A DNA stretch of 64,000 nucleotides from Ypsolopha sequella (lineage: Eukaryota; Arthropoda; Insecta; Lepidoptera; Ypsolophidae): NCBI GenBank assembly GCA_934047225.1, contig OW204001.1, forward strand, positions 6,742,201 through 6,806,200, read 5' to 3'. The notes beneath the pieces are model-generated. The model saw nothing but the letters and a program-made list of their open reading frames with translations, was not told where the DNA came from and did no database searches. Every line of letters begins with the position of its first letter. The stretch's first letter is position 1. Below, piece by piece: positions 11,201-23,200 of this stretch. Both the position numbers and the translations under genes were made by a program.

Positions 11201-14200
11201 CTCAAACTTACTTCATAAACGTTGGAAGAGCATAAATAATATAATGAAATAATGAATCAATTGACTCGGTTTGCTCAAACTTACTTCATAAACGTTGGAA
11301 GAGCATAAATAATATAATGAAATAATGAATCAATTGACTCGGTTTGCTCAAACTTACTTCATAAACGTTGGAAGAGCATAGGATATTTTTAAATAACTAT
11401 GGGTATCCAAAACATTGCAAAAAATCATCCCAAGTCTGTAATTTTATTTATCTCACTCATATGAATATTCAAAATGTGCCGTTAACGGCATAGAGGCTAT
11501 GTAAATTTAATTTTTGTCACAGTCGCTGTCACTCCAGGCGATTTTATAAAAAAAAAAACTAAAATAGCTAGTAAAATTTCCAAAATCGAAAATTGTGATA
11601 TCACTAAAACCCATCTACAGTGCTACAAGGATCTGCACTCGTAGCATAGTGTTTAATCGCGCGCGACCCAACTTAGTTGGATCACAAGTGCGAGGAGTGT
11701 AACACGATGTTTTTGCGATTAAACAGTACGTCACGTTCCTTGCACTTGTGATTCAACTAGTGGCGTCACGCGCGATTAAACACTATGCTACGGGCCCAGA
11801 TGGGACGTGGATGATAGTTACAGGGAGGCGCAGCTGTGAAACAAGGAGTATGGAGCGGCGATCTCTCCATCAGATCCTTGTAGCACTGTAATAAAATATG
11901 TTTGAGTTCTGTACACGATTCCTATTCGTCAAACGAGGAGAAAAAGTGTGTAAGACCACATATTATTACATAAACCAAGACCTCTTTACATTGACGTCAA
12001 TGCCTCTTTACAATAATTATTTCCATCGAGGAAATTTTTTCTAAACAAGTTTTCCAAATTCAAAACCCTAGAATGTATAGTCAAAATGCATATTCCAGAA
12101 ATTAATTTCCATTTCTTTGTATTTCATGAAATACACGGTAAAAAGTACACCTATTTTATTTACATCGCCTCTTACATCTCTACGTAGGCAACACCGGAAA
12201 TTTTCTGCAGGGCGAGTTGTGCTCTTATTATGATCGTAATGCAACGAAAAATGGGTCAATGCAATTTTCATTGATTGTACGTATGTTTTCCGCAGTTTAG
12301 GTGTAATATTAGACCTAAATTTAAAATCGAAGTCCAGTCATTTTCAACATACAGACGGACAGACCCAAACTAAGTTAAAAGAGTTTTCGTTTGTTACGTA
12401 ACCCTAAAAACGTGACAAACATTGATATTGCTATACTCTATCTATCGTTATCCGTGACGTAGGAAGTACAAACGGCTACGGTCTAAAGTACACTCGGGTG
12501 CAGCTGTCGTTGTCAACTCCAAAGAGAAGGAAAGCTGTCCGCTATATCTGGGTCGAGTCCGCCTTGTATATGCTTAGGTAGACTAGCACTGTGTAGGTAG
12601 ACCTTGATAAAAGATAATCTCCTTTGGCTGGCCGACAGCACTCATTATGCGCTAACAATATGCTCTCCTCTAGGTCTTCTGAAAACATATATCTTAAATA
12701 ACTGCACTTATAGTGTTTCTACATCATAGTCTCAAGATATGTAGGCCTACCATTAGTTTTGCACTCGATACACGTTAGCGATTGCGTAAATATTTTGAAT
12801 GAGAAATTCTGGTTCCTCTCGTAAACCGCTAGGGGCGCTTTGCAATATCTAATAATAATATAAATATTTTACGCAGTCGCTAACGTGTATAGAGTGCAAA
12901 ATTCATATATACCTAGTCTTGTAATAAGGAATGAGGATAAGTCACATAACGGGAGAATCCAATTTTGACTATTACATTGCATGTGTTATGATTTTCTGAG
13001 TACACTACTTTTTGATTTTTTGAAATCCGTCCATAAATGGCAAAGTTATTTAATATTTTATCGGGCTTGATTTTAAAACGCGCGCCTCCCGCCCGTGGAT
13101 ACCGATGTCGTCATCACACACAGACCCCGCGCGATCGCAGTCGTCCAGTACGCACATTCGTGATTAGTAGCGAACACTCGGTTTTTTTTCGAGTTTTATG
13201 CATTATCGGTTTATTGTTTCGGTGTTCTGTAATAATGAGCAACAAATTGGAAGATGGATTCGAAAAAGGACAGTCAGATAATCTACCTAAAGTGGATTCT
13301 TTCATGGTTTTTGAATACTTAAACAATCATGTGAAGTATACCAGCGCTGAAATCCGAGGTTGGAAGCTTCAACGGTAAGTACCTACCAAATTTAATGTGT
13401 TAGTTAGTGAGTTTAGGCCTAGGTACTTTTTCCCATGGCTGTTGCGGTAGGTAATGTGAAAATAATAAAATAACCTGGGTAAAAAGGTACATGGACAGCA
13501 TAACACACTCCATCATAAAAACGTTAGTCAAGTCAAGTACCTACATTATTTCTTCCTACGGAGTTCGAGTTGATGTTTTTGTAAGCAGGCAACTGCAGGC
13601 ATGATTCATTGCGATTTAGTAAGTGCCGGTTTCAAGTTCACCTAAACATTATAGACCGGGAGCGCGCCGTAGATTAACTAACATTAGCGGATACCTACCA
13701 TGTTTTTTGTTTCGATGCACTTAAATGGTGCAACCGCATCAGGTAATGTGATGTAGGTATTTAATGCTGTATGATTATTACAGGTCTGTACGAGAGTCAT
13801 ATGGCGACGATGCCGTAGGGTATGTCCAAGTCCAAAGAAATGGAAATGTGTGCACAGTAAAGGCAAGAATAACACCGGAGCATAAAGTAAAAACTAAAGG
13901 TTATAGCTGCACTCTCAAATGTGAAGAAAATGATAAAACTATTATTGATGTTACTTGTCATGATTGTGCTGCACAAAAAGGAGGTTGCAAACATAGTGTA
14001 GCATTTCTTATGTGGATACACAGACGCAGTGAAGAGCCTTCTCCAACTGAAAAAAAATGTTATTGGGCCAAACCAAAACTGGCCACAGTGGGCACAACCT
14101 TGAAATTTATAAAAGCCAAAGATATCGGTTCCAGCGCTGGAGATATTGACGATAACGCTAATGTAAGAAGTGAACAATTTTTTAACAAACTGGTGCACAA

Positions 14201-17200
14201 TATACAGTTAAATTCTATTAGGATTCAGTTAACAAGTTACGTTACACAGAATGAACTTACGAAATTATCATTGCATAACTTGATAAATGATTATAAAAAA
14301 GAAGGTAACGACACGAACAGTGCACAAGGCTTCATCGATTATTGTACAACAAAACAAACACCAGAAAAGTGTTCAAAAATAGAACAAGAAACTCTATCTC
14401 AAGCTCAGTCTCCTTTATGGCATGAGATGCGATATTGCAGAATAACCGCGTCAAAAATACACGACGCCGCCCATTGCAAAACCCCTGATGGTTCATTAGT
14501 TGAGCAAATATTCGGTGCAACCATACCAGAAACTCCTGCAATGCGAAGAGGCAAAGTACTGGAACCTGATGTTAGGGCAAAAGTAGCAAAATTGAGAAAA
14601 TTTGTAATCGAAAATGGTGGGCTGTTTTTGAAAAGTGATTGGCCTATATTAGGTGCATCTCCTGATGGCTTAACACAAGAATATGTCATAGAAATAAAAT
14701 GTCCCATGACCACACAAGGCAAAGAAAGCTTTATTAAAAATAATCGTCTCACAAACAAATCAAAAGGTCAAATCCAGCTGCAAATGTTTTTTTGCAACAA
14801 AACTAAAGGGCTTTTTTGTGTTGCTGATAAGAATTTTGAAGCTAACAAAGAAGTAGAAATCTTTGAAGAAGATTTTGATGAAATTTACTGCAAAGATCTT
14901 TTGGAAAAGTCAACAAGTTTTTGGAAACACTCAGTCTTTCCTAAATTGGTCAAAACTTAGGTTAAGGTATAAAAATAAACAGATGGCTTAAGATATAAAT
15001 ATTGTTTTATTTTAAACTTGGTTTCTAAATAAGCATTCTTGAAGATTAACTACTCCACAAGCAGATGTCACAACATAGTCTAATATTCTAACATAATCAA
15101 TGTCAACACATGCATGAGGTGCAATCATTTCAAACTCCCTTAAACGCCCTATACTTCTCTCGACGTGTACTCGAAGGGCCGCTATTCTTTTAGTTTCTAA
15201 AACTTCTTCTTTACTTAGTTTTGATCCCGAATCAACGCTAGGAGGCCTTAAAAGTTTGCAACCTTGACGTTCAAGTAAATGAGCTATATTCTTAAATCCC
15301 CTATCAGCCATCACTACGTCACCGGGGGATAACATCTGAAGAAAACCGCAGTCTTCAAAGATAAGGGCGTCCGATGTCCTTCCTCCATAACCTTCGGATA
15401 TGAAGTTTATAAGTCCATTAGGTGTTATCGATATTAGATATTTTATAGTATTCGCATTTTTATATTGTGACCACGTCAGCGCCTGATGTACTGCTGAGCT
15501 AGGTTTCTCGATTTGAATTTCTAAACAATCTATGATGCTGACGACTGTTGAATAACGCCTCCTAAAAGGTATCGGAAGATTTGAGCGAATATCGTCGCGA
15601 GGAGGAATAAAAATCAGTTTCTCCATGCATTGAGCAACCTTAGGTATTGTTTCTTTGAAATGTCTGGCGACTGTAGATTCCGAAACTCCAAATTGAACAG
15701 CAAGCACGGAATTCGGTTCACGCCATCTCAGTTTTTTCAAGCTCAATAATACATCCATCAGAGGTCTCTCAGTAGATTCACTCAAATATTCTAAACAGAA
15801 ATACACTTGCGATGGTAATCCGAGAAAAAGCTTAGGTTCTCTAGATATAGACATTAAAGTTCCTTTTTGCATGTGTTCTTTAAATAACTCAGTATCTACT
15901 TGTCGTTTCATTTCACAGGCGTCAGTATTTACACTGAATCCACTTAGGCTCGCAGAAACTGATGAGGTATTAGAGTAAGATGTGAAGCTATCATGCATTG
16001 GTTCCCGATGATGATCCCGACGATGTTCTTTTGGTTTCACCGTTTTTATTTTAAGAGCAAACTCTTCAACCCGGTCAAAACCGGCGTCAGTATTAATGCC
16101 CTTGCTTCGAACTTTTGGCTTTATATTAACTTGCACTGCGAGTGATTTATATTTAGGATCATTGTGTAGATTTGCCGCATTATCTTCTTCAAGCGGGTTT
16201 ATAGCCTCTGTATCATTTGAATTAAAATCAATCGTTTCACACGCCACGAACTCTTCTTGTGTTATTAGGTTTTCATGACCAACTTCCGGATTAAGCACTC
16301 TTTCAAAGTACTCAATCTGCTGTCTTTTTTTATATCCAGTCCGTTCTACAACGGCGTTATCCTTTCTTTGGCAGTCAAATTTATGCGGCAGAACTCCTTT
16401 TTTTAGTCTTAGTTGACCACCCATCAATCGGTACCTTATATAATTTTCCATGTCATTTTCGACCTGTAAAAAGTAAAAACAGATTAAAGATTCTTTATTT
16501 TATTTTTAAATAATACTTTACTTACTGAGAAAAGCAGATCCAAAAAATAGGTCCTACAGCAAAGAAATTAAAATTCGAATCATTACCTATTGTTGATAGG
16601 TATTCATTATCGTAGATAAAAATGCGGTAGTCTCCCGGACTACAAATATCATACCTACGTTGATTATTGTTTATTGTTATTACCTCATACGATTGTGTTA
16701 AGGTTGAGACAATATGACATAAAAGGATTAAGTTTTAAGGTTTTTGATTCCATTGATCGATAAAATAGGTGACATTTACTCAATAATACGAGGAAATAGG
16801 TATACGTCAAGTATAAGGTATAACGTAGGAAAGGTACTTACGTCGAAATGATCTTCGCAACAGTAATGAGTACTTTTGCTTGATAAAGGATCTCTCTTCA
16901 TAACACTACACCACTTTTTTCTAGCTTTTTTGTCTGTTGGAACATGAAAAAATAGTTTGTCGGGCGTACTACTACTTGTACTCTTGCACTTTGGCACGAC
17001 ACAATATTTGTAAGACATTTTTAAGGATATTGATACACAACAATAAATCTATAACAAAGCGACCGTGACAAGCACAGCTCAAGAACTGCGCGGGAAACAG
17101 AGTACACCTACAGAACTGAAGAGCGCGTGCGGGGTCGCGCCCCGGGTATGTGTGGGATGACGTCACGCGCTCGCGGCTGGTACTGGCGGGCGTTATTTGA

Positions 17201-20200
17201 ACTGCTACAGTAAAATTGCTGTACTTTCGACATTTCTTGTCCGATTTGGATATTTTTTTCACCATAAGTCATGTTTTTTTTACTGTCATCGATCTACATA
17301 CTTAACAAAAATCGTGACTCTTCCTCATTGCAAGAAGTGTTCGTGTTCGAGAGGATCTTGTTTTGGTATTATATTTGTCAGGTACATACAGTGTGTCCCT
17401 CGTACAAGTGCACATCCGAAAGTGGGTGAAACTAGATCTAAATGTATCGACAAAACAAAAAAAAATATTTTTTTTTAATTTTTTTTTAATCTTGAAAAAA
17501 TACTTCACCTGGGTATCTTTGTATGGGACGCGAGCGCAGTGCCTTTGGTTAACCGCTCGTAGAAAATATTTTATTTATGAAAGAACGTCGTATTTTTTTG
17601 TTAGAAAGATAATGGAATAGGCAATGATAAATAGGAATAAAAGTATAGTGAAACGGGGACATAATTTTGAAAAAAATTACTATTAATTTAATTAAAATTA
17701 AAGAAATAATCTTTTAGGATATTATTTTTATGGTAATGGTAGTTGATTATGTTTTGTTTTTGATTTGGTATGCAACGTCTATTCTTAAGGATTATAAAAG
17801 TTTTATTTCATTGCATTACTCGCGATAGATCAAAAGTTATGACATATTTTATACATAGTCTCCATAGTAGGCAAAAAAAATTGAAAACGTAAATTTATAA
17901 AACAAAAATTTTCTAAAAAAGGAAAAAACATTTTTTTTTCGATAAAATAAGGTCTAGTTTCACCCCTTTTCGGATGTGCACTTGTACGAGGGACACACTG
18001 TATAGTCAGAACAATTTGTATATGAGATAGTCTTATAATAAGGAATTGCAAGAAGTGTTAGTGTTCGAGAGGATCGTGTTTTGGTATTAAACTTGTCAGG
18101 TATTGCAGGAATTGTTGAATTGAATTGTTTTGTTATCATACTTGTCAGGGCATATTGTCGGCACAATTGGTTATGTAACTGGTAGTCTGTGACTCCACGT
18201 TATACTTTTATTGTTTGACGTGACAAATAAAAAAGTTAGTTACCTTTACTCTGTAAACTGGTCAAGTGCGGGTAGGACTCGCACCCTAAGGGTTCCGTAG
18301 CATTTAAACAAGTTAATAATATACTTAAATAATTTAAACAGAAATAAATTAACATTATATCATTGCAGTATAGAAACGGAGAAAGAAAAGTAAATCTAGA
18401 TGTGAGGAGCTCTGAACCGGGAATCGAACCCGGGACATCTCGCTTGCCGGGCGATTGCTCTATCAATCAATCAATCAATCAAAATTCTTTATTTGTCGAT
18501 ACATAGGTAAGAATGATAGTACAATTTTTGTCATGTCCCATATGATCTGCCTAATGGCGTACAAAATTAAATCTTAAGACTAAATATATCATTATTACAT
18601 TGATTACATATTTACAGCCCTACATTTTGTATATCTATAGTCATAATCCTCTAAATAAATCTAACCTCTGAGCTATCCAGGTCTCAACACAACTCGTGAA
18701 TTTACCGATGTGCTTTCCCATACTGCAATGATATTTATAGTTACCCACTTTATAGTGAGCCACTTGGCGCCTAGAGGACAATTACAGAAAAATTACAAAC
18801 TCACAAAATTTATCTAACAAAACTGTAAAATTAAGTTGGTTGAGTATACGGTGACGCAACCCTAAAACTACATTATAATGCGGCGTTTTCAATATTTGTT
18901 GTTTAAATAAAACATATGGTACATAATATACAGAAATTACAAATTCCTAACTACTTTGGTCTTTGAGATAGATCCCGTAACAAAAATGGTCTAAATTCTA
19001 GACAATGACACCCCCCCATGCTAGGGTAAGACATTTTTTTTTATTCGGCTCCGTTTCCATGTATGACGATTGAGCCCCCCCCCTTGAAAAATAATATATT
19101 CAATATTTCAATATTCGATATTCGATATTGGGTCAACATTTTACGTAACGTTACGTATCAACATTCAGGTCTCTTTCTCATTCCGTCTAAGAGCTAGAAA
19201 CCCGTGACATACGGACGGACAGACAGATAGACAGCATAGTGACATTAATAAGGCTCCGTTTTGCCCTTTGGTTACGGAACCCTAAAAACAAAGCCTGAAC
19301 GCAGTACCAACTTTGCAGCAAGATGCGTCACTTCCTCCACCGCTGCGACCGCGCCATGATCTACATCTTCATCGCGAGCTCGTACTTCCCGTGGCTGACG
19401 GTCGGCACGCTCTCGTGCTGGATGCTGCGCGAGCTGCGCTGGGCCATCTGGCTGCTGGCCGTGCTCGGCATTACGTACCAGCAGATCTTCCACGAGCGGT
19501 ACAAGATGCTGGAGCTGCTGCTCTATCTCGTGATGGGGCTGGGGCCGGCGGCGATTATCATCACCTCTAATGTGAGTTGCTTGTTTTGTACGTTTTTCTG
19601 TGTATTCCCAGTATTGTTCCCTTCGCGGGAACAATCAATTCTGGATGTCAAATGCAGGTGCAGCTTGGAAAAAATTTGTTTGAGGCGGTGACAGATGAAG
19701 ATAAATATTTTGGTATTTTGGTACGAAAAGCTTTCCGTAAAACAAAATTAAGAAATTGAAAAAAAATTCCATCTCTGTTGCACGCGTTGAAAATTGTATA
19801 CGCTATCCTGCTGTCAGTGCTAGAACTTGACGAAATTGTTACTTTTTATGGCTATCTGTGCTATTGGCCACAGTAACAAACGCGCAAAAATTTACATTAT
19901 TTTTAAACGCCCCAGTCAGATCAAGGGCGGATCCAGCCTGCGAGCCAGGGGGGGGTCCCAAGCTCCAAATTAGCCCAAATATTTAATACAATTTTGTGCA
20001 ATTATAGGTAAATTTAGCGCGTCTGTATAGAAAAAAAAACTTCAACTAGGCCCAGGGGGGGGGTCATGACCACCATGACCCCCCCTGGATCCGCCGTTGA
20101 GTCAGATATCCATTTTACCGACCAATTGGAAATGCAACATGTCCGTGCTATTCTCATTTGTCCTAAAAAGTGAATTTGGTGAGCATTGCTGGCACCAGAA

Positions 20201-23200
20201 CTACGGTTTTTGATGTTATTTGCGTTAAGAGGATGGCATACCCTAGCAACTTTTTTTATTACCCGTCCAGCACAATAAGTCTAATGGCAAAGACTTTATT
20301 TGCTTTGCTCTTTGGCCTCTTTTTCTTGAACGCGTAATACTAGTGATCACGCAGCGAAACAACAAATTGGTGTGTTTTTAGCTAATACTGAAATATTTTG
20401 TAGGGAAAAAAATATTGAATTTAGGGGATATACCTTGATATTTCTATTACCTATTTTATGAAAAAAAAATCAAGTCGTTCTCTTAACCGCGTTCTTGAAG
20501 CGAACGTTTGAAAACCAAAAAAAAGAGGGTGCAAAACATTTTTTTTTTGACAAAAGTATAAATTTTAGTACATTGTTTATACGTAAGATCCCTAGAGAAA
20601 AGATTGATAAACCAAATATATTTTTTTCAATACAAGGAGAGTCCGAATTTCTTCAAACGAATCCTAGATAGCCTGGAGTTGGTCATGCTCTAGGCTCAGG
20701 TACAGTCTTAAGGTGATATACCGTGCTAGCAAAGGTCCCCGTTACTCCAGGCAGAAAGACCCGCAGTGCGAAAGGAACGGAATCGGGGAAAATTGTCAAA
20801 AAGTCGGTTTTAAATTAATTCAAAATTAACTAAAATAGCTACAAAAAATTCCATAGCCAGTAATTTAGGTGTAGTTAAAACCCATCTAAATGAATATTTT
20901 TTAAGTCTGTATGCTATCCTAATTTGTCAGAATATCAAAAAAAGTGTAAATTTAGACCTTTTTTTCTATCGAATGAAATTCCTCCTATCGCGTTTCTGAT
21001 AGACCAAAATCTAGTAAAAGGTCCCAAAATTGTTATACTAATTTATTTTACTTGGAACTTCATTAAAAGAGCAGATAAATAACTTCAAAAAGTGTCAATT
21101 TTCACGGTATAGCCCCTTAAATCTCTCAATAGGGATCATGTGTACTTAGCACGGTCTGAGATCTATTGAATGTGCTGGTGTAGTGTAGAGGAATGGTCGC
21201 GCGAATATTTATTGTAACACAAACAGGATGTGGGCAACTACGGACAGATTGCGCTGAGATGGATGCTTTTTGTTGTATTGATTGTACCGTCTCTACCCAA
21301 GTCGAGCAACGCACGCAGCTTCCATAGGTTTTAGACTCGATACACGTTAGTGACTGCGTAAAATAATTGATGTTAGAAATTCTGGTTCCCCTCGTAAGGG
21401 AATCGCTAGCGTATATCGAGTCCAAAACTCATGGTACCCTTTTTGTATGGTAACCGTACCTCAGAACTAAAAAAAAGCCTTTATCGAGTAGGATTACTTT
21501 TTGGTCTGTCTGTCAAGACCATTTAATTTTGCAAAACGAGAAGCGTCAAGCAATTTGAAATGAATACCAAATACTCAAATACAATACAATACAATAATTT
21601 ATTCTCTATATAACAGTGTCCGTTATACGAGGGGCATGCCAAAAGAAGTTAGATACTCTTTACTCCTTTGATTGACACTGGAAAGTTATACATCATCTTA
21701 TAGGCTGGTTGTTTGTTGATATATCTGAAAATAGAACGCACATCATTTCTTTTTTTTTTATTTGGATGAGCATCATTTTTCCGAGAATCTGGCGGGAATT
21801 CGCTTGCAGCAATGGAGCTCAGTCGAAGTGATTGTCGCGCTATGATTTATTATGACTATAAAAAAGTTTTAAGCCTCAAGAATGTTTTGAACTTTTGGCT
21901 ACTACTTTTGGTGAGTCTGGTTGCTCGCGAACAACAGTATTTAATTGGTTCGCTGAATTTAAAAGAGGACGGGGATGTCTCAAAGATGAAGCGAAGACAG
22001 TTCGGCTGCCAACCGCGGTCACAGAAGAAAACGTTCGTGCAGTCGAATACTTATTCGCGAAAACCAACGAATTATGTATGTAGAGCTGGAGCGAGAACAG
22101 GGAATTGGATCAGCAGCAATGCAAACCATAATTCACGACCACCTTTCTCTCCGTAAATGTTGTTTGAGATGGGTGCCGCACAAACTTACCGATGAACAGA
22201 AAGACCGTCGGTTGGATTGGTGCCTGTTCATGACAGATAAATTCGACGGTGGCGAGAAAAAAAATGTGTATGATATACTGACTTGTGATGAAACATGGCT
22301 TTATAACTATGATCCCGAAACAAAGTGACATTCGACTGTATGGTGCTTTGAAGATGAGCCAACTCCAACGAAATGTCGCCGTGCACGAAGCACACAGAAA
22401 CAAATGGTCGCCTCGTTTTTCAGCAAAACGGATCATATTGCTACTGTAGTGCTAGATAATCAAAGAACGATGAACTCCGAATGGTATGTGACAGTTTGTG
22501 CTCCAACAGTAATATCAGCTTGGTGTGACAAGCGACCGAAGTCAGAAATCCGACGCCTTCTCGGGCACCACGACAATGCGGCGTCGCACACGTCTGCCAA
22601 AACACTTGATTTTTTCGACTCAAAAAATGCGTCAATCCTCCCTCACTCACCAAATTCCCCTGACCTAGCACTTTGTGATTTTACCTGTTTCCAAAAATCA
22701 AAAAAAAAAATAAAGGGGAAGAAGTTTGAAAGCAAAGAAGATGCACTGGCTGCCTATATTTTCGAGATTTCTGAGGTGTCTAAAGAAGAGTGGTCATTGG
22801 TATTTTCCAATTAGTTCAGACGTATGGAAAAGTGTATACGTGCTCAGGGTGAATACTTCGAAAAGATCGATACTTGTAATAAAGAATAAATTTTATAATT
22901 TTCGAGTATCTAATTTCTTTTGGCATGCCCCTCGTACATGGTTTGCCCATTAAATTAAATTAAATTAAAATTAACATTATAAACGTAGCTTATTATTACA
23001 TAAGATAAAATGAAATGAAAAAAAGTAGGGCTTTTTATTTCTAATCAAAATCACGTATTTTATACAAAATGAATTACCCTTAAAACTTATTAGTTAATTC
23101 CTGATGATGACACAGAATATTGGCACCAAGAAAAATATTGACAAAATAAAGGAAAAAGAACGATTTTTTTTTCGCTGATACTTAATATACTGCTGAAGGT

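Larger units (their letters stand above)
12960..17300. mobile_element. Autonomous two-gene DNA transposon, ISL2EU-like, apparently intact
   Basis: Two convergent, intron-containing genes start near opposite ends and stop 51 bp apart. One is a SWIM+YqaJ nuclease gene (plus, 13235-14960), the other a THAP+DDE transposase gene (minus, 17018-15012). The GC-rich outer segments are related in inverted orientation: CGCCCG, then GTCATC-CACACA, then ACCCCGC-CGCG, at about 13088-13135 and 17105-17185. Further out there is weaker AAATC..GTCC/AAATCGGAC similarity. These are diverged TIRs carrying the two promoters. I recall the YqaJ plus IS5/IS4-like transposase pairing as the hallmark of the ISL2EU superfamily. 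Exact ends and target duplication could not be fixed, so the borders are approximate. Confidence 0.8.
6444..19318 (+). other. MMD: MMD intron 2 (12.9 kb, transposon-rich)
   Basis: Contains nested MITEs (6484-9064), two oppositely oriented copies of a ~420-bp element around a 73-bp tandem array (9703-12178), a two-gene ISL2EU-like transposon (about 12960-17300), a CAGTGTGTCCC MITE (17389-18000) and a tRNA-like SINE split by a LINE tail (18405-18692). No additional host exon was seen. The stretch 18700-19300 holds only short decayed GGTTCCGTA-repeat pieces. Confidence 0.75.

Noticed and set aside
10963..11380. CRISPR-like regular repeats
   Set aside because: The 73-bp units are contiguous with no unique spacers, in a eukaryotic intron: an ordinary tandem array.
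13797..14758. Several long minus-strand frames inside the YqaJ gene
   Set aside because: They are antisense shadows of the coding exon 13784-14960, which has clear nuclease motifs.
12915..18046. AGTCTT(G/A)TAATAAGGAAT present at 12915-12932 and 18029-18046, on either side of the ISL2EU-like element
   Set aside because: It is too long for a target duplication of such an element and also encloses the neighbouring MITE, so it is probably a coincidental or older repeat. Not used as an element boundary.
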